From NCBI GenBank assembly GCA_009859145.1, contig VRVR01000022.1:274857-338856 (forward strand): a stretch of DNA of 64,000 nucleotides, read 5' to 3'. Under the pieces are notes generated by a model. That model searched no databases and was not told where the DNA came from. It was given only the letters and a program-made list of their open reading frames with translations. Positions within the stretch are counted from its first letter, which is position 1, and the number at the start of each line of letters is the position of its first letter. Of the stretch, positions 9,973 to 20,315 are shown piece by piece. A program made the translations under genes and the position numbers. This DNA is from Andalucia godoyi (lineage: Eukaryota; Discoba; Jakobea; Jakobida; Andaluciidae).

Positions 9973-10722
9973 TTACGCAGTTTTTCTCATTGGTGGGGAT
10001 GCAAAGCGTCTTCTGACGTCCCTGAGTTCCGCATCCGTGGCTGGACCAAACGATCCAGAGGATTCCCGAACCCAAATAGCGCGGTCTGTCTGCGTGGCCG
10101 TTGGCGAAACATCGACGAATCGGTAGCGAACACGCGGAGTCATGTCATTCTTGCAGAGTGCCGTTGCAAACTGGTCCTCATACGGCACGAGCGGCTTCCC
10201 GCGGATCGCAGCCAGCTGATCCTCGACAGCAGTCGCAGCCGACTCGGGCGCCGCAAGATCCTCGTCGCCGACAATGTACATGCGACCCGGAGTCTTCAGT
10301 CCAGCAACCTCCTTCTCCATCCTCTCCTTGTCGTCCGAGACAGCACCAGCACCACCCTTCTTGGCTGTGCGCTCCTGGTACTTTGCGACAAACCGGACAT
10401 TCGTGATTGACTCTGCAACATCAAGCGGCGTCTCCACAGGAGAAAACGGCGATTTTGCAATTGCGAGAATTCCTTGGATACGGGCTACAGAGCATCCAAA
10501 CTTTTGAGAAAGTGCAGTCAGTGAGTTCACGGCCGGGTTTGATGCGTGAAGCTGGACAATCTCAGCTCGAGCTGCCGGAGAAAGCATGACAATTGTCTCG
10601 GCATTATTCACAGACGATGCCGAGGCCGATGCCGACGATGATGACGATGACTTGGACGACTTGTCTGCAGATGACGACGACGGGCGCGTCGCGGCAAAAC
10701 GAACCAATAGCCGACGAAACAT
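9973..10722 (-). CDS. Mitochondrial small-subunit ribosomal protein mS45/Bot1-like, 249 aa
   Basis: The N-terminus MFRRLLVRFAATRPSSSS is Arg/Ser/Ala-rich without acids and looks like a mitochondrial presequence, followed by a Ser/Ala spacer to about residue 40. The central segment at about 47-90 (SPAARAEIVQLHASNPAVNS, ALSQKFGCSVARIQGILAI) has the helix-turn-helix-like pattern of the Bot1p/mS45 family, where a short region predicting recognition of RNA is followed by helices. Fungal Bot1/mS45 is a mitoribosomal small-subunit protein. The C-terminal part is acidic/basic mixed and not recognised. The gene converges with Tim13. The mitochondrial location is well supported by the leader; the exact family is a moderate call. 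Confidence 0.6.
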   Translation of the reverse strand: MFRRLLVRFAATRPSSSSADKSSKSSSSSSASASASSVNNAETIVMLSPAARAEIVQLHASNPAVNSLTALSQKFGCSVARIQGILAIAKSPFSPVETPLDVAESITNVRFVAKYQERTAKKGGAGAVSDDKERMEKEVAGLKTPGRMYIVGDEDLAAPESAATAVEDQLAAIRGKPLVPYEDQFATALCKNDMTPRVRYRFVDVSPTATQTDRAIWVRESSGSFGPATDAELRDVRRRFASPPMRKTA

Positions 10723-10963
10723 GGCTCCTCGGGGATGAAACTCAGCTTCTTCTTTTAATGTCTAATACTTTAATTAAAAAAAAAATGAATTTAAAAATGA
10801 ATTTAAAAAGAAATTTCTAAAAATTAAAAATTAAAAAAAAGAAAAAGTAATAATGGCGTCTCCAATCCATCTTGGAAACAGAAAAAGGGCGATAAAGTAC
10901 GTAAGGTGATCATGCGCATGTCAGCCTTTCTGTGGGATACGCATTTTTACGTTACTTAATTGC

Positions 10964-13900
10964 TCATGGTACGCGACCGGACTCGATCATTTCTGCATAT
11001 TCGCGAGATTGCAAAAAGAGAGGGAACATGGACTGCTCCATGTCGCGTCGGACCTCTTCCACAGCCGAATCAAAAAGATTACGAGGAGGATTGCTGGACG
11101 ACGCTTGGTACAATGATAAGATGTGTCGCCGGGTGGCTTCGTTGATGTTGATCGTATCGAACGAGTCGAGGGAGATGAATCTTTCAATGATCACACGAGA
11201 CTTCAGCGCAGACCGGGGTACAGCGCTCTCTTGCTGGAACTCGCGGACAGAATTGTAAAAGTTCAAACCATCCGGATCAAAATTGTTCTCCACAAAAGAC
11301 TGGAAATACTGACACATGTGGCGATCATTCAAAATCATTAGCAACGCCGATGCAGAGGACTTCGCATTGGCGGACGATGACGAGCGAGCATTCGACGCCG
11401 ATGACGAATGGTGATGATTAGCGTGCTGCAGCTGTTTCAACGGCACTACCGCTTCCTCTTCGTCGTCATCCAGCACAATCTCAATCTCATTCTTGTTCGC
11501 TTCCTGCGACGACCGACTCTGCGACGTCGGGGCAGCACGCTGAGGCGCTGCGGCCTCAACAGAGGCTTCCTCTTCATCATCATCCGGATTGAATTTGTAC
11601 GCCGGAGGAGCAACTACAGAAGAGGTCAAAGATGGGGTTGGCTGTTGTGGCGACGGCGGATGCTGAGTTGACACGGGCAGGTCGCGCTTCTCCAGGTTGA
11701 GACGTAGCAGCTTCTCTGAAATCTCCCTTTGGAAGGGAGAAGCCGAAGAGGAACTGTTGGATGCGCTAGGAGACCCAGGAGACAGTGGCTGGTTCGCGTG
11801 AGAGCGAGGACGGGGCATGCGCTCTTGAGATTTCGAGAACGATCGCTCGCGCTTCACGCGCGCAGATACTGCTGCCACGCGCGGTGCCAAAGCCTTTGGA
11901 GACTCTGCGGCGCCGTCGGACAACAAATTCGGGGATACAGGTCGGAGCGAGACTGCCTCCTTGGGAATTGCAGACGACAAATTCGGGTCGTCAAACTCAC
12001 GAGACAGGAATAACACGGCAGCCTGCAGAGCATCCACCGTCGGTTCGAGCATTTCCGAAAACAAGACGGCTCCATCTTCCACAACCGCATCATCAGAATC
12101 GCGAGGAAGAGCAACCTGCAAAAGAAGCAAGGCGCTGGCGCGAACGCGCTCCGCAGACGATGCGTATCGGCTGCACCAGCTCCAGAACTGCTGATCCAAC
12201 CGGGAGAGCAAAGGCCGGAATGCAACAACAAGAGTTGGCCGGTATGCTTCGCCCATCGATTCAAGCAGCGAGCGTGTCCATCTGAACAGCATCTCGAGCT
12301 GCAAGGAGCGCTGGTCAAAGATCGGAGAACGAGCACCGAGGGGCGGCAAAATGACTCCGAGAATTTGTCCGATGTACAGCCACATAGGAGACGAGGCGTC
12401 ATCCCCCAGAAGACTCATAATAGCGGAAGCCAAGCGCTTCGAGAAAGTCTGCGATGACAAGCGACTGGCTGGATCCTGCGAAGCAAATGCCCGCAGAGCC
12501 TTGATTGCTGAGAACCAGCCATCAACGATGTCTGGCGACAGCCCATCAATCGTCCCTTGATGCTGCTCCATGGCAAATGCAACATCCAGGCATACGCCCT
12601 CAACATCTTTTCTATTCCCAAGAGACAGTCGAAGAATTGATGGCGTCAGGGCAATCAACGTTGTAACATACTGGAAGACCGTGGGATGAATGGATGCACA
12701 GGAAGACGGGACCACCTGGACATACCGAGGAGAAAATGCTTGCGCAAAGGTTACGAGTAGCCGGAGTGCCAGAGGCTCGCATTCATTTCCGACATCCGCC
12801 AATGCCGGAAGAAGAAGCGGCTGGATTCCATCAAACAAGGACGTTGCTGCGCTTGACGATCCCAGAGAACATACGGGCACTTTCCAGTCCGCGACCAAGT
12901 CGATTCCATTCGGTCGATTCATGTTGAAGAATGTTTCGAAACAGATAGAATCCTGTGCAATCGTGTCGAGCAGGGGAATTGCGCTGCGATACAAGAGCTG
13001 AGAAGCAGTGACCTGCGACGGCTGCTGGGAACGCTTGACGACGGAATGCACAAAAGAACGCATTAGAGCAATCGAGGAGGAGAGCATTGCAGGGCTTTCA
13101 TGCAACACGTTACGCTTGGAAAGGTCCTGTGCTGCCGCGGTAAGAACGCGCGCACACTCAATGGCTCTTAGGAGGGAGGGAGCAAAGGCAGACTCACTCG
13201 TACCCAGCGCAAGAATCTTCCAGAGCAGCCTGCGCTTCGTGGTGGAGCGAGGTTTCGCACGCTCCGCTTTTCGCAAGGACCGCTCTGCCGCTTGAATCGC
13301 CCGAAGCAGGTGCGTCTGCACCAAGAACAGCACTCGGGAATTCATCGGTCTCAAGACCGAACGAAAGACTGCCAGCGCCTTCAAACAGATGCGATGATGC
13401 GCATGCACGGCATGATCTGGAAGAACGACACGCGATGAGGATGGGAAAGCAAACTGCAGGGACTCATGCCCCAGCAGCTCCACAAAGTACGGAGACACTG
13501 ACTGGGAACTTCCAGACATCGTCTGGACCAGCACTCTGACAAACTCGTCTACAAACACCACGGGGCCCTTGGACGGATCCACTTCGCTACTCGACCATGC
13601 GAACCGGACGTTCGGCTGCTGCAGCAGGAAAGCATACGATCGTAAAGCCGTTGCACGACTTGCTTCTGACCCTTGAAATTCCGACGCTTGCGCCATCATT
13701 ACATTGCTGAGGAACATCCGAACCTGGCTGGCATCAATATGTCGGTCGTCCGCGTGGATAAGCGCAAACAAGATGCACACATGAAGACGTTTCTGCAAGG
13801 CCGCAAAGTGATTCGTATCGCAAGCGAGATCCACAAGAGTCTGGAGGACAACCGCACAGCGACATCTCCAGTGCTGAAGAGCCTGATCAACAGAATCAAT

Positions 13901-16900
13901 ATGTCTGCGGCGTGCCGCTGCCACAAAGTTCTTCACGAACTCCGCACGATTCGGCTTTTCAGAGACAACAACGGCAGCCTGCGATGCAGATGATGATGAA
14001 GCTTCTGCTTCAGCACCAGCAGCACTGTTTGTCTCGGCTTTTTCATCCTTGATGACTGCAGCCTGAGCAGCATTTTCAACATCCGCCACAGAGCTCAGAG
14101 ACGCTGCCGCTGCTTCAGTCTGCGCCTCGGACTCTGCTGCATGAGCAACCAACTCTGGAGCACTGCAGACCTCGGACGGCTTTTCAGTTTCGAATTGCTC
14201 CTTGTACGCAGCAGCAGCCTGTTCACGAGCAATGACCTTGCTGAAGTCTCCAATGCATTCGCGGTAGCGCTCCGCGCTGAGTTCATAAACAAGTGGCAGC
14301 ACAACTGCGTCCGCATGCTGGTGATACAAGAACGCAAGAATCTCCGCAGCAAGTGCTTTTCCACTCTTCTGCATTGCATCATTATCGTTCGCAAACTCCA
14401 AACCTGCGGAGACATCGACGAGAATGGACACAACACGAGGAAGATTGACCTGCTCCTCATCCTCCGCCAGAGGGGCTTCAGCAAACGACTGCCACATCTT
14501 TCGCACTTCGCTGGCGGCTCCATTGACCGAAAAGAAAGTTGTGCTCACCGACAACAACGTAGTGACCATGTAGGTCGAGTCCTTCGCGTATGTCGACAAT
14601 CCAATGTTCCCAAGCCACGGGGTGACGATAGGAATCATCCACGCACAGGGTTTGCGGGATTCGATCATTCGCATAAAAGCGTCCTTCACAATGGTCAGCG
14701 ACAACGGCTTCAGCTTCAAGTTCGATGCCAGCAATCGAGACACCAGAGAGGCGTGCTTTCGTACAGACTCGATATGTCCAGAGGAGAACACCAGACGGAA
14801 ATACTGGAGATCGTCCAGCAGGGTAGCAGCACGGAAGATCTTCACGACAATGCACAACGATTCGTAAGCAGCCAGGTGAATCTCTCGCGCCTCATGATTC
14901 AAGAACCACAAGAGCAAGACAATCACCGAAGACAACACATCATCGGATAAATGAATACGACTCTCAAGGGCACCAATGTCAATTTCTGGGAAAGCGACGT
15001 ATGTGTTTTGTGTGAACGCAAGAATGAGGTCGTGCACTTGACGATGCTCGTCTAGACCACTCAGCGGGGCCGGAGGTGCATTTCCAAGCGTGGACTCAAA
15101 GCCAGAGGCATCAAACTTTGCGGGAACAAATACTCGGGACAGAGCTCGAAGCAAGGCACACCGATGAGCTTCTTCCTCAGCAGTTGAATCCTTGTCCAAA
15201 GAGTCGTACATGACCTTGAGCAACTGGTGCAGCAAGATGGCAGAGTTGTTATTCAGAATCAAGGCGTCAATCACATGATACCTCAAATATTCCAAATCGA
15301 TCCACTGATCCAGCTTTTCGTTGCTCTCCTCTAAAATACGACCAAAATGCGGGACAATAGAAAGAGCAATATGCGCCTCCTTCACAATAGCAGACGCCAG
15401 CACGTCCATAGTAGACAACGTCGATTGTTTGACAGCAGCGTCCTTTTCTTTGGACTGTACGAGCGTCGCCGCCTGCGAGCACCGCGGATCAAAAGGAGAA
15501 GCCTGTCGAATCCGGCCGATCGGCAACAGCATCTGCACAAGAAGACGTCGAAGCTCCACAGTGGACTCGGGAAGCACAGACAAAACCTGCTCCAACGACA
15601 CAATCAAATCAAAAGCTGACACCAATTCGACTACCGCAGTAGCAGCATACTTGGACACCGGGCCACGGTGAAACGACGAAATGCGACCGACGTCCTCAAA
15701 GGTGATTGCTGTTAATCTCTGCCAACTCTGAAGAATCATTCGCAGGGCGGCGTCGGCGTTGGACGGCAAAACGTTGAACGCCACATCGCGCATGACCGGG
15801 AGAGAGAGCAACACGAGGCGATCGCCGTTCTTCTTGCGCATCTTGGACAGCGATTGAACTGAAGACTGCGGTACAGACTTGATCACAGGAGTCGATGATC
15901 CTCCACGCTCCTCGCGAATACCAAACAGGCGCTGCAAAACAGACAGCGACAGCGACGAATGAGTAGATGCCAATGCAAACGAAGCGGCGTAACGCACCCA
16001 AGTGACATCAGCAGTAAGCAGCGGTAGCACTGTTTCCACCAGGGAATCAAAGAACGCAGATTCCGGAACAGAATCTGCTCCAGCCCGTTCGGCTGTGGTC
16101 TTCGATCCAGGGGCTTCCTCGACTTGGTCTGAGAACGAGACATGCTTGCGTGAGTCTGACGAGGAAAGAGGGGTGCCCGGCGCTGCCGCTTCCGGTTCCG
16201 TCTTCTCTTGGACGGGAGTCGATCGCTGAACAGAGGTCGAAGAGAATAAAAAGCAAAGCCCCCAAAAGAACATCAAGGCGTAATGAGACCCAAAAATACC
16301 TTTTGCCTTATTCTGCTTTTCCGATTTCTGCAATTGCTCTTCGCTCAAAGGCACTTCTGGTAGCAACGCAAGGCGTTTCAAGACTCGATCACGAGCCAAT
16401 CTGGCGATATCGACCTTGACATCACACAACAGTTCACGAAGAACGTACCCATATAGCAAAGTGTTGTCAGTATCCAATGCAGCAAACAGCGGAGCTGGCT
16501 CTGATTCCATTTGGTCCTGCAGAACCTTGAAGTACGGGTCGGCGACTGCATTCACACGATACGCATTTTGAAGCTCCGGCGTAGAATGCACGACAATCGG
16601 ACGGTCAACGACGATTCTATTGTTTGCATCATCGATCAGACACTTGTTGAACGCACGAAGAACAAGTTCCTTCTGCCACTCCGATTCTAGTTTCACGGGC
16701 AGCCGCTGGCGGACCTGAGAACTGGCCATGGCTGCTACTTGCTCCAGAACACGAAGGGCGAGACGTCGTACGACACCAGAGTGATGTGCGAGGAACGGCA
16801 AGCAAGACCCGTAAATCTTGTCAACCAAAGCATCAGAAGGCCCATTTGTTGATGAATAGTCCGATGAGCGATGCCAGAGGTTCAGAAAACACAGAACGTT

Positions 16901-19324
16901 GTCCAGCAAGGTAGAGACGCAGGATTCGGAAGCATATGCGTCGTTCTGAAGCAGAAGCACCGTTTGTTCCACAATAGTCGAACGCTGCTGTGACGAATTT
17001 TTCGCAACAAGAGATTGGAGAGCGTGGGACGTTGCAATCGCAAAAAGCGTCTCAAAATGAACCAAAAACCGTCCGAGAAATTCTCCCCTCTCGAACAGCA
17101 TCGAGTCTGGAGTGTGGACAGCGGAAAGGCAGCGAACTGCTTCCACATAAATTCGCAGATACCGCAGCTTGTCTTTGGTAATGCTGCCACGCAAAACATT
17201 GGCTTGTACTTGTTTTGCGCGGTCAGAACGAGAAAGGGTTTGTTCTGGCACGCGAGCGTCGTACTGATAGATATCTTTGACGAACTTCTGCTGTGCCTTG
17301 AAATACGAAGATCGGTCTTCGAGGCTGTCCGTCGTAGAAATCGGCATTCGTTTCTTCCCTTCCGAGCCGAATGCCACGTTCTCCCATACCGATACGACAT
17401 TTTCCAAGGACGCATGGTCAGAAACTGCCCTGGAGTTCTTCACATGAAACTCAATCTTCAAATCCTCATCTTCCTCCGCACTGGCTGCAGAAGACGGAAT
17501 GCTTTCCGATGATTCTTCTTTTTCCGAGCGCTCGGCAAACATACGAAGCGCCTCGGTTTCAAAGGAATCCGATTGATAGTAGGTTACGGGCACGTACTCG
17601 GGAACAACAGACACTCCCGAGTTCCATCCACCAATCTCACGATCGCACAGCGGCAACAAAAACACCACGGCCGTTGAAAGCAGCCCTTTCAAACTTTCAG
17701 TGGCCTCGACGCTGAAGCTCATCAAATGGTCCACAACACGGTTGTCTAGAACTGCTCGAAGAGCACGAATTCCAACTGCATATGCCTCGTGAGACTCCTT
17801 CGGCTTGTCCTTCGCAAGAAGCGTGTGAAACACTGTCTTGCCCAAGGGCAAGCTCTGCAGCGTGATCGTGACCAAAATGTCCACGTACAATCCGTGATGC
17901 AGAAGTGAATCAAACAATGATTTCTTGCCAACAAACAGAAGGTCAATAAACGTCGTCAATCGACTATCCAAGGAGTTCAAGTCATCATCATATCGACTGC
18001 GAAGACCAGCAAAAGAAGGAAAGCCCGAGTCGACTGCATCGTCATCACCCTCAGTGGATTCTCCATCCGACTCGACGTCTTCTGCGCCCAACTGCACACT
18101 TCCCGCGGGAGCTGCACCGGAAGCTGCAGGCTTCTGGAACATAGAGTTACGTCGACCCTTGACGAACGAATTTCGAGGAGCAACAACGTTTGGTGAAGGC
18201 AACGAGGAGCCGTCGTCTGCAGAGGCGGCGGCTGAGGACGAATACACGACACTCTCCAGCGAATTCTTATCAAGAGTCACAGACAATGCCAAATACGATG
18301 GCAATTTATCATTGGACACGTGCCTGCCCCGCAAAAACGTAAGAATGCCTTCCAAGACAGCCGCCATTTGCTTCTTTGAACCATAGTACGAAGATACGGA
18401 TTTTTTGAACAAAAGGAAGAGGCGCTCAAATTCTGTGCGCGGAGCATGCGCCAAGCAAACAGCCATGATTTGCAGACCCATTTCCAGAGTGTCGTCTGAC
18501 TTGATCCATTTTGCGGCAAGAGTGGAGATCATGTTGAGGAGCACGTCATCCAGAAACACGCCCGGCTGCAAGCCGTTCACTGCTGAGAACATTGCGAATG
18601 CAAAAGGATGTCTGGTTTTCTTCGAAACGTCGATGCAGACAAGGCAGTTCCGGATGAAGGATGTCAGAGAAGAAGAGTCCTGTGCAGACATTATACGCAA
18701 ATCTACTCGGGAAATGATTTTGCAAGCCTTCAGCAGATCCACATCTCCAATTTGTTTGATGCTTCCTGGCTGGAACATTGCAGCCCACTTATCCAGAACG
18801 GCTGCAGAGGACCATCTCGACAAACCTTCCAGAAGCAAAACAAGAGATTCAGAATGCGTCGAATACATGCTGAATCCGAGATCAAGAATGCTTCGAACGA
18901 GCGAGGCAGGAATGTCAGCTGCAGGCGCTGCATGAGCGATAACAGCCAGTGTGTCAACTGCAACCCGCGACAAATACGATTTCACAATCATGGCATCATG
19001 CTGACCTTTTGAATCATAGTGTGGACATGACAGCAATGCAGCAGACACGAGAGGGCTTGAGACATCTGCAAACGTCAAATATGTTGCCGCAAATGTCGCC
19101 GGAGAGGCCTTTGCAGCGCTGGAGAGAGTTCGAAGATGCGTGAAGTAGCCTTTTGAAGACGGGAACGACTGCCAAAGCTGCGCATCAAAGACCTCTCTCG
19201 TGAGCTTCTTGTTCTTCTTATCTGGAACATATGGAACAGAGAGCAAGGTGTCCATTTCCCGGCTCAGAATAGAAAGCAGTGTCGCCGCCAACGACTGCGC
19301 GGTATGTGTAGCAAGCGTCGGCAT
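10964..19324 (-). CDS. Giant helical-repeat (HEAT/ARM-like) protein with C-terminal RGS domain, 2786 aa
   Basis: One frame of 2,786 codons from the ATG at 19324. Residues 1 to about 2350 are almost wholly alpha-helical with Leu/Ala-rich repeats of HEAT/ARM character, broken by low-complexity acidic or Ser-rich linkers (for example near 390-440 and 1560-1640). A Ser/Pro/Arg-rich linker spans about 2440-2640. Residues about 2655-2780 form an RGS domain: helix LLMILNDRHMCQYFQSFVEN, then LNFYNSVREFQ, IIERFISLDS, ININEATRRHI, FDSAVEEVRRDMEQ and MFPLFLQSREY. These match the order and spacing of the nine-helix RGS fold, which accelerates GTP hydrolysis by G-alpha subunits or serves as a scaffold. 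I know no family joining a scaffold this large to a terminal RGS. Residues about 1009-1039 form an odd hydrophobic insert that may be an in-frame intron. Confidence 0.85.
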   Translation of the reverse strand: MPTLATHTAQSLAATLLSILSREMDTLLSVPYVPDKKNKKLTREVFDAQLWQSFPSSKGYFTHLRTLSSAAKASPATFAATYLTFADVSSPLVSAALLSCPHYDSKGQHDAMIVKSYLSRVAVDTLAVIAHAAPAADIPASLVRSILDLGFSMYSTHSESLVLLLEGLSRWSSAAVLDKWAAMFQPGSIKQIGDVDLLKACKIISRVDLRIMSAQDSSSLTSFIRNCLVCIDVSKKTRHPFAFAMFSAVNGLQPGVFLDDVLLNMISTLAAKWIKSDDTLEMGLQIMAVCLAHAPRTEFERLFLLFKKSVSSYYGSKKQMAAVLEGILTFLRGRHVSNDKLPSYLALSVTLDKNSLESVVYSSSAAASADDGSSLPSPNVVAPRNSFVKGRRNSMFQKPAASGAAPAGSVQLGAEDVESDGESTEGDDDAVDSGFPSFAGLRSRYDDDLNSLDSRLTTFIDLLFVGKKSLFDSLLHHGLYVDILVTITLQSLPLGKTVFHTLLAKDKPKESHEAYAVGIRALRAVLDNRVVDHLMSFSVEATESLKGLLSTAVVFLLPLCDREIGGWNSGVSVVPEYVPVTYYQSDSFETEALRMFAERSEKEESSESIPSSAASAEEDEDLKIEFHVKNSRAVSDHASLENVVSVWENVAFGSEGKKRMPISTTDSLEDRSSYFKAQQKFVKDIYQYDARVPEQTLSRSDRAKQVQANVLRGSITKDKLRYLRIYVEAVRCLSAVHTPDSMLFERGEFLGRFLVHFETLFAIATSHALQSLVAKNSSQQRSTIVEQTVLLLQNDAYASESCVSTLLDNVLCFLNLWHRSSDYSSTNGPSDALVDKIYGSCLPFLAHHSGVVRRLALRVLEQVAAMASSQVRQRLPVKLESEWQKELVLRAFNKCLIDDANNRIVVDRPIVVHSTPELQNAYRVNAVADPYFKVLQDQMESEPAPLFAALDTDNTLLYGYVLRELLCDVKVDIARLARDRVLKRLALLPEVPLSEEQLQKSEKQNKAKGIFGSHYALMFFWGLCFLFSSTSVQRSTPVQEKTEPEAAAPGTPLSSSDSRKHVSFSDQVEEAPGSKTTAERAGADSVPESAFFDSLVETVLPLLTADVTWVRYAASFALASTHSSLSLSVLQRLFGIREERGGSSTPVIKSVPQSSVQSLSKMRKKNGDRLVLLSLPVMRDVAFNVLPSNADAALRMILQSWQRLTAITFEDVGRISSFHRGPVSKYAATAVVELVSAFDLIVSLEQVLSVLPESTVELRRLLVQMLLPIGRIRQASPFDPRCSQAATLVQSKEKDAAVKQSTLSTMDVLASAIVKEAHIALSIVPHFGRILEESNEKLDQWIDLEYLRYHVIDALILNNNSAILLHQLLKVMYDSLDKDSTAEEEAHRCALLRALSRVFVPAKFDASGFESTLGNAPPAPLSGLDEHRQVHDLILAFTQNTYVAFPEIDIGALESRIHLSDDVLSSVIVLLLWFLNHEAREIHLAAYESLCIVVKIFRAATLLDDLQYFRLVFSSGHIESVRKHASLVSRLLASNLKLKPLSLTIVKDAFMRMIESRKPCAWMIPIVTPWLGNIGLSTYAKDSTYMVTTLLSVSTTFFSVNGAASEVRKMWQSFAEAPLAEDEEQVNLPRVVSILVDVSAGLEFANDNDAMQKSGKALAAEILAFLYHQHADAVVLPLVYELSAERYRECIGDFSKVIAREQAAAAYKEQFETEKPSEVCSAPELVAHAAESEAQTEAAAASLSSVADVENAAQAAVIKDEKAETNSAAGAEAEASSSSASQAAVVVSEKPNRAEFVKNFVAAARRRHIDSVDQALQHWRCRCAVVLQTLVDLACDTNHFAALQKRLHVCILFALIHADDRHIDASQVRMFLSNVMMAQASEFQGSEASRATALRSYAFLLQQPNVRFAWSSSEVDPSKGPVVFVDEFVRVLVQTMSGSSQSVSPYFVELLGHESLQFAFPSSSRVVLPDHAVHAHHRICLKALAVFRSVLRPMNSRVLFLVQTHLLRAIQAAERSLRKAERAKPRSTTKRRLLWKILALGTSESAFAPSLLRAIECARVLTAAAQDLSKRNVLHESPAMLSSSIALMRSFVHSVVKRSQQPSQVTASQLLYRSAIPLLDTIAQDSICFETFFNMNRPNGIDLVADWKVPVCSLGSSSAATSLFDGIQPLLLPALADVGNECEPLALRLLVTFAQAFSPRYVQVVPSSCASIHPTVFQYVTTLIALTPSILRLSLGNRKDVEGVCLDVAFAMEQHQGTIDGLSPDIVDGWFSAIKALRAFASQDPASRLSSQTFSKRLASAIMSLLGDDASSPMWLYIGQILGVILPPLGARSPIFDQRSLQLEMLFRWTRSLLESMGEAYRPTLVVAFRPLLSRLDQQFWSWCSRYASSAERVRASALLLLQVALPRDSDDAVVEDGAVLFSEMLEPTVDALQAAVLFLSREFDDPNLSSAIPKEAVSLRPVSPNLLSDGAAESPKALAPRVAAVSARVKRERSFSKSQERMPRPRSHANQPLSPGSPSASNSSSSASPFQREISEKLLRLNLEKRDLPVSTQHPPSPQQPTPSLTSSVVAPPAYKFNPDDDEEEASVEAAAPQRAAPTSQSRSSQEANKNEIEIVLDDDEEEAVVPLKQLQHANHHHSSSASNARSSSSANAKSSASALLMILNDRHMCQYFQSFVENNFDPDGLNFYNSVREFQQESAVPRSALKSRVIIERFISLDSFDTININEATRRHILSLYQASSSNPPRNLFDSAVEEVRRDMEQSMFPLFLQSREYAEMIESGRVP
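16207..16299 (-). other. Possible in-frame intron inside the RGS giant gene
   Basis: On the minus strand a GTATTT donor follows an AAAG at 16300, and T-rich sequence leads to TTCAG (16226) and CCAAG (16207). Translation of this stretch is strikingly hydrophobic and aromatic (SHYALMFFWGLCFLF), unlike the charged linker on both sides. Using the CCAAG acceptor removes 93 nt and keeps frame; the better-looking TTCAG acceptor removes 74 nt and would shift the frame. Confidence 0.35.
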
Positions 19325-19652
19325 TCTAGATCTTTTCTCTGTGTCGCGCTCTTGACGTCTGACCAAAGACTAACCAACAAAAAAAGACGACGAGAAACTA
19401 GCCCACAGAAAAGAAAGAAAAAAGAGACGAAAAAGAGAAAGGGATGAAAATATTATTACGCAGAGGACGAAACTAACACTTTTAAAAAAAGAGACGAGAA
19501 GAAGTAGGAAGAAGAAGAAACAAATAGAAGATGAAAATGCAAAACAAAATAAAATACGATGAAAAGGAATACACATAAAACGAGAAAACCTTTTTGCCAA
19601 GCGAGAGGAAGACGATGTGGGGCAGCGGGGCCTTTCGTGGGAGCACGGTCGA

Positions 19653-20249
19653 CCGTTGAATAATAGCAACACGTCATTGTCATGCAACACGTTTTGTTTC
19701 ACAGGGAATTCGTGCTTACGCACGCTCGGCCAAAATTCAGCCGGTGACACAGGCTCTGCATTTTCGACACTCTTTAACGCAGCATCCGTGGCCATCTATT
19801 CTATCATTCGTTGGTTTCACTTTTTTGGTTTCACTTTTTTATTCAAATAGGGGCGTGGGTGCGCTGGGATGACGCATTCGCCTGCGCCTACGCCTACGCC
19901 GCTCGATACACGGCCTCCTAGGTCCCGCAGACCTCCTAAGAGACCACGTGTCACTACGCCTACCGCCTCTTCCTCTCGTGTCTCCAGTTGCGTCAATCGC
20001 TGCAACTGAGGACACGAAAGCGCCTGCTGCTAGGGCCGCCAGACTCAAAATGCACCCTTCTCAGGAACAACGTGTCACGCTGAGAAAGTGGCTCACAGAT
20101 TGATCGAGATTGAGGACGGAGCGCGGAACATCTATCTGAAGAGCGCCGTGAGCTGTGTTGGGGCCTATCCCCTTCGCGGCAACGGGATGCAAGGTTGAAT
20201 ATGCATGTCTACTCGTAGATATGCATGTTGAGTGTATAATGTAGGCGTT
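19653..20249. repeat. Dispersed repeat family D, copy 1
   Basis: Two blocks of this region recur at 40318-40808 on the same strand. The first block (19653-19795, from CCGTTGAATAATA to GCAGCATCCGTGGCCATC) is highly similar. The second block (about 19957-20050 and 20187-20249) is also similar, but copy 2 lacks the 137 bp between two ATGCA pentamers. The middle (19800-19955) does not align clearly. No conserved protein frame is apparent, so this looks like a non-autonomous or decayed mobile element, or a duplicated non-coding segment. Confidence 0.7.
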
Positions 20250-20315
20250 TTTGTGCATCAACATTGAACATCAAACAATGTCATATCTGCCCCTCTGTTC
20301 GGCCCCGATGTTCCT

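Noticed and set aside
9889-10410. 173-codon plus-strand frame after Tim13, possible exon using the acceptor near 9870
   Set aside because: It is mostly antisense to the mS45-like gene and would give Tim13 an improbable basic tail.
16226-16299. 74-nt intron with the better TTCAG acceptor in the RGS giant gene
   Set aside because: Removal would shift the frame and destroy the downstream helical-repeat sequence, which continues in the original frame.
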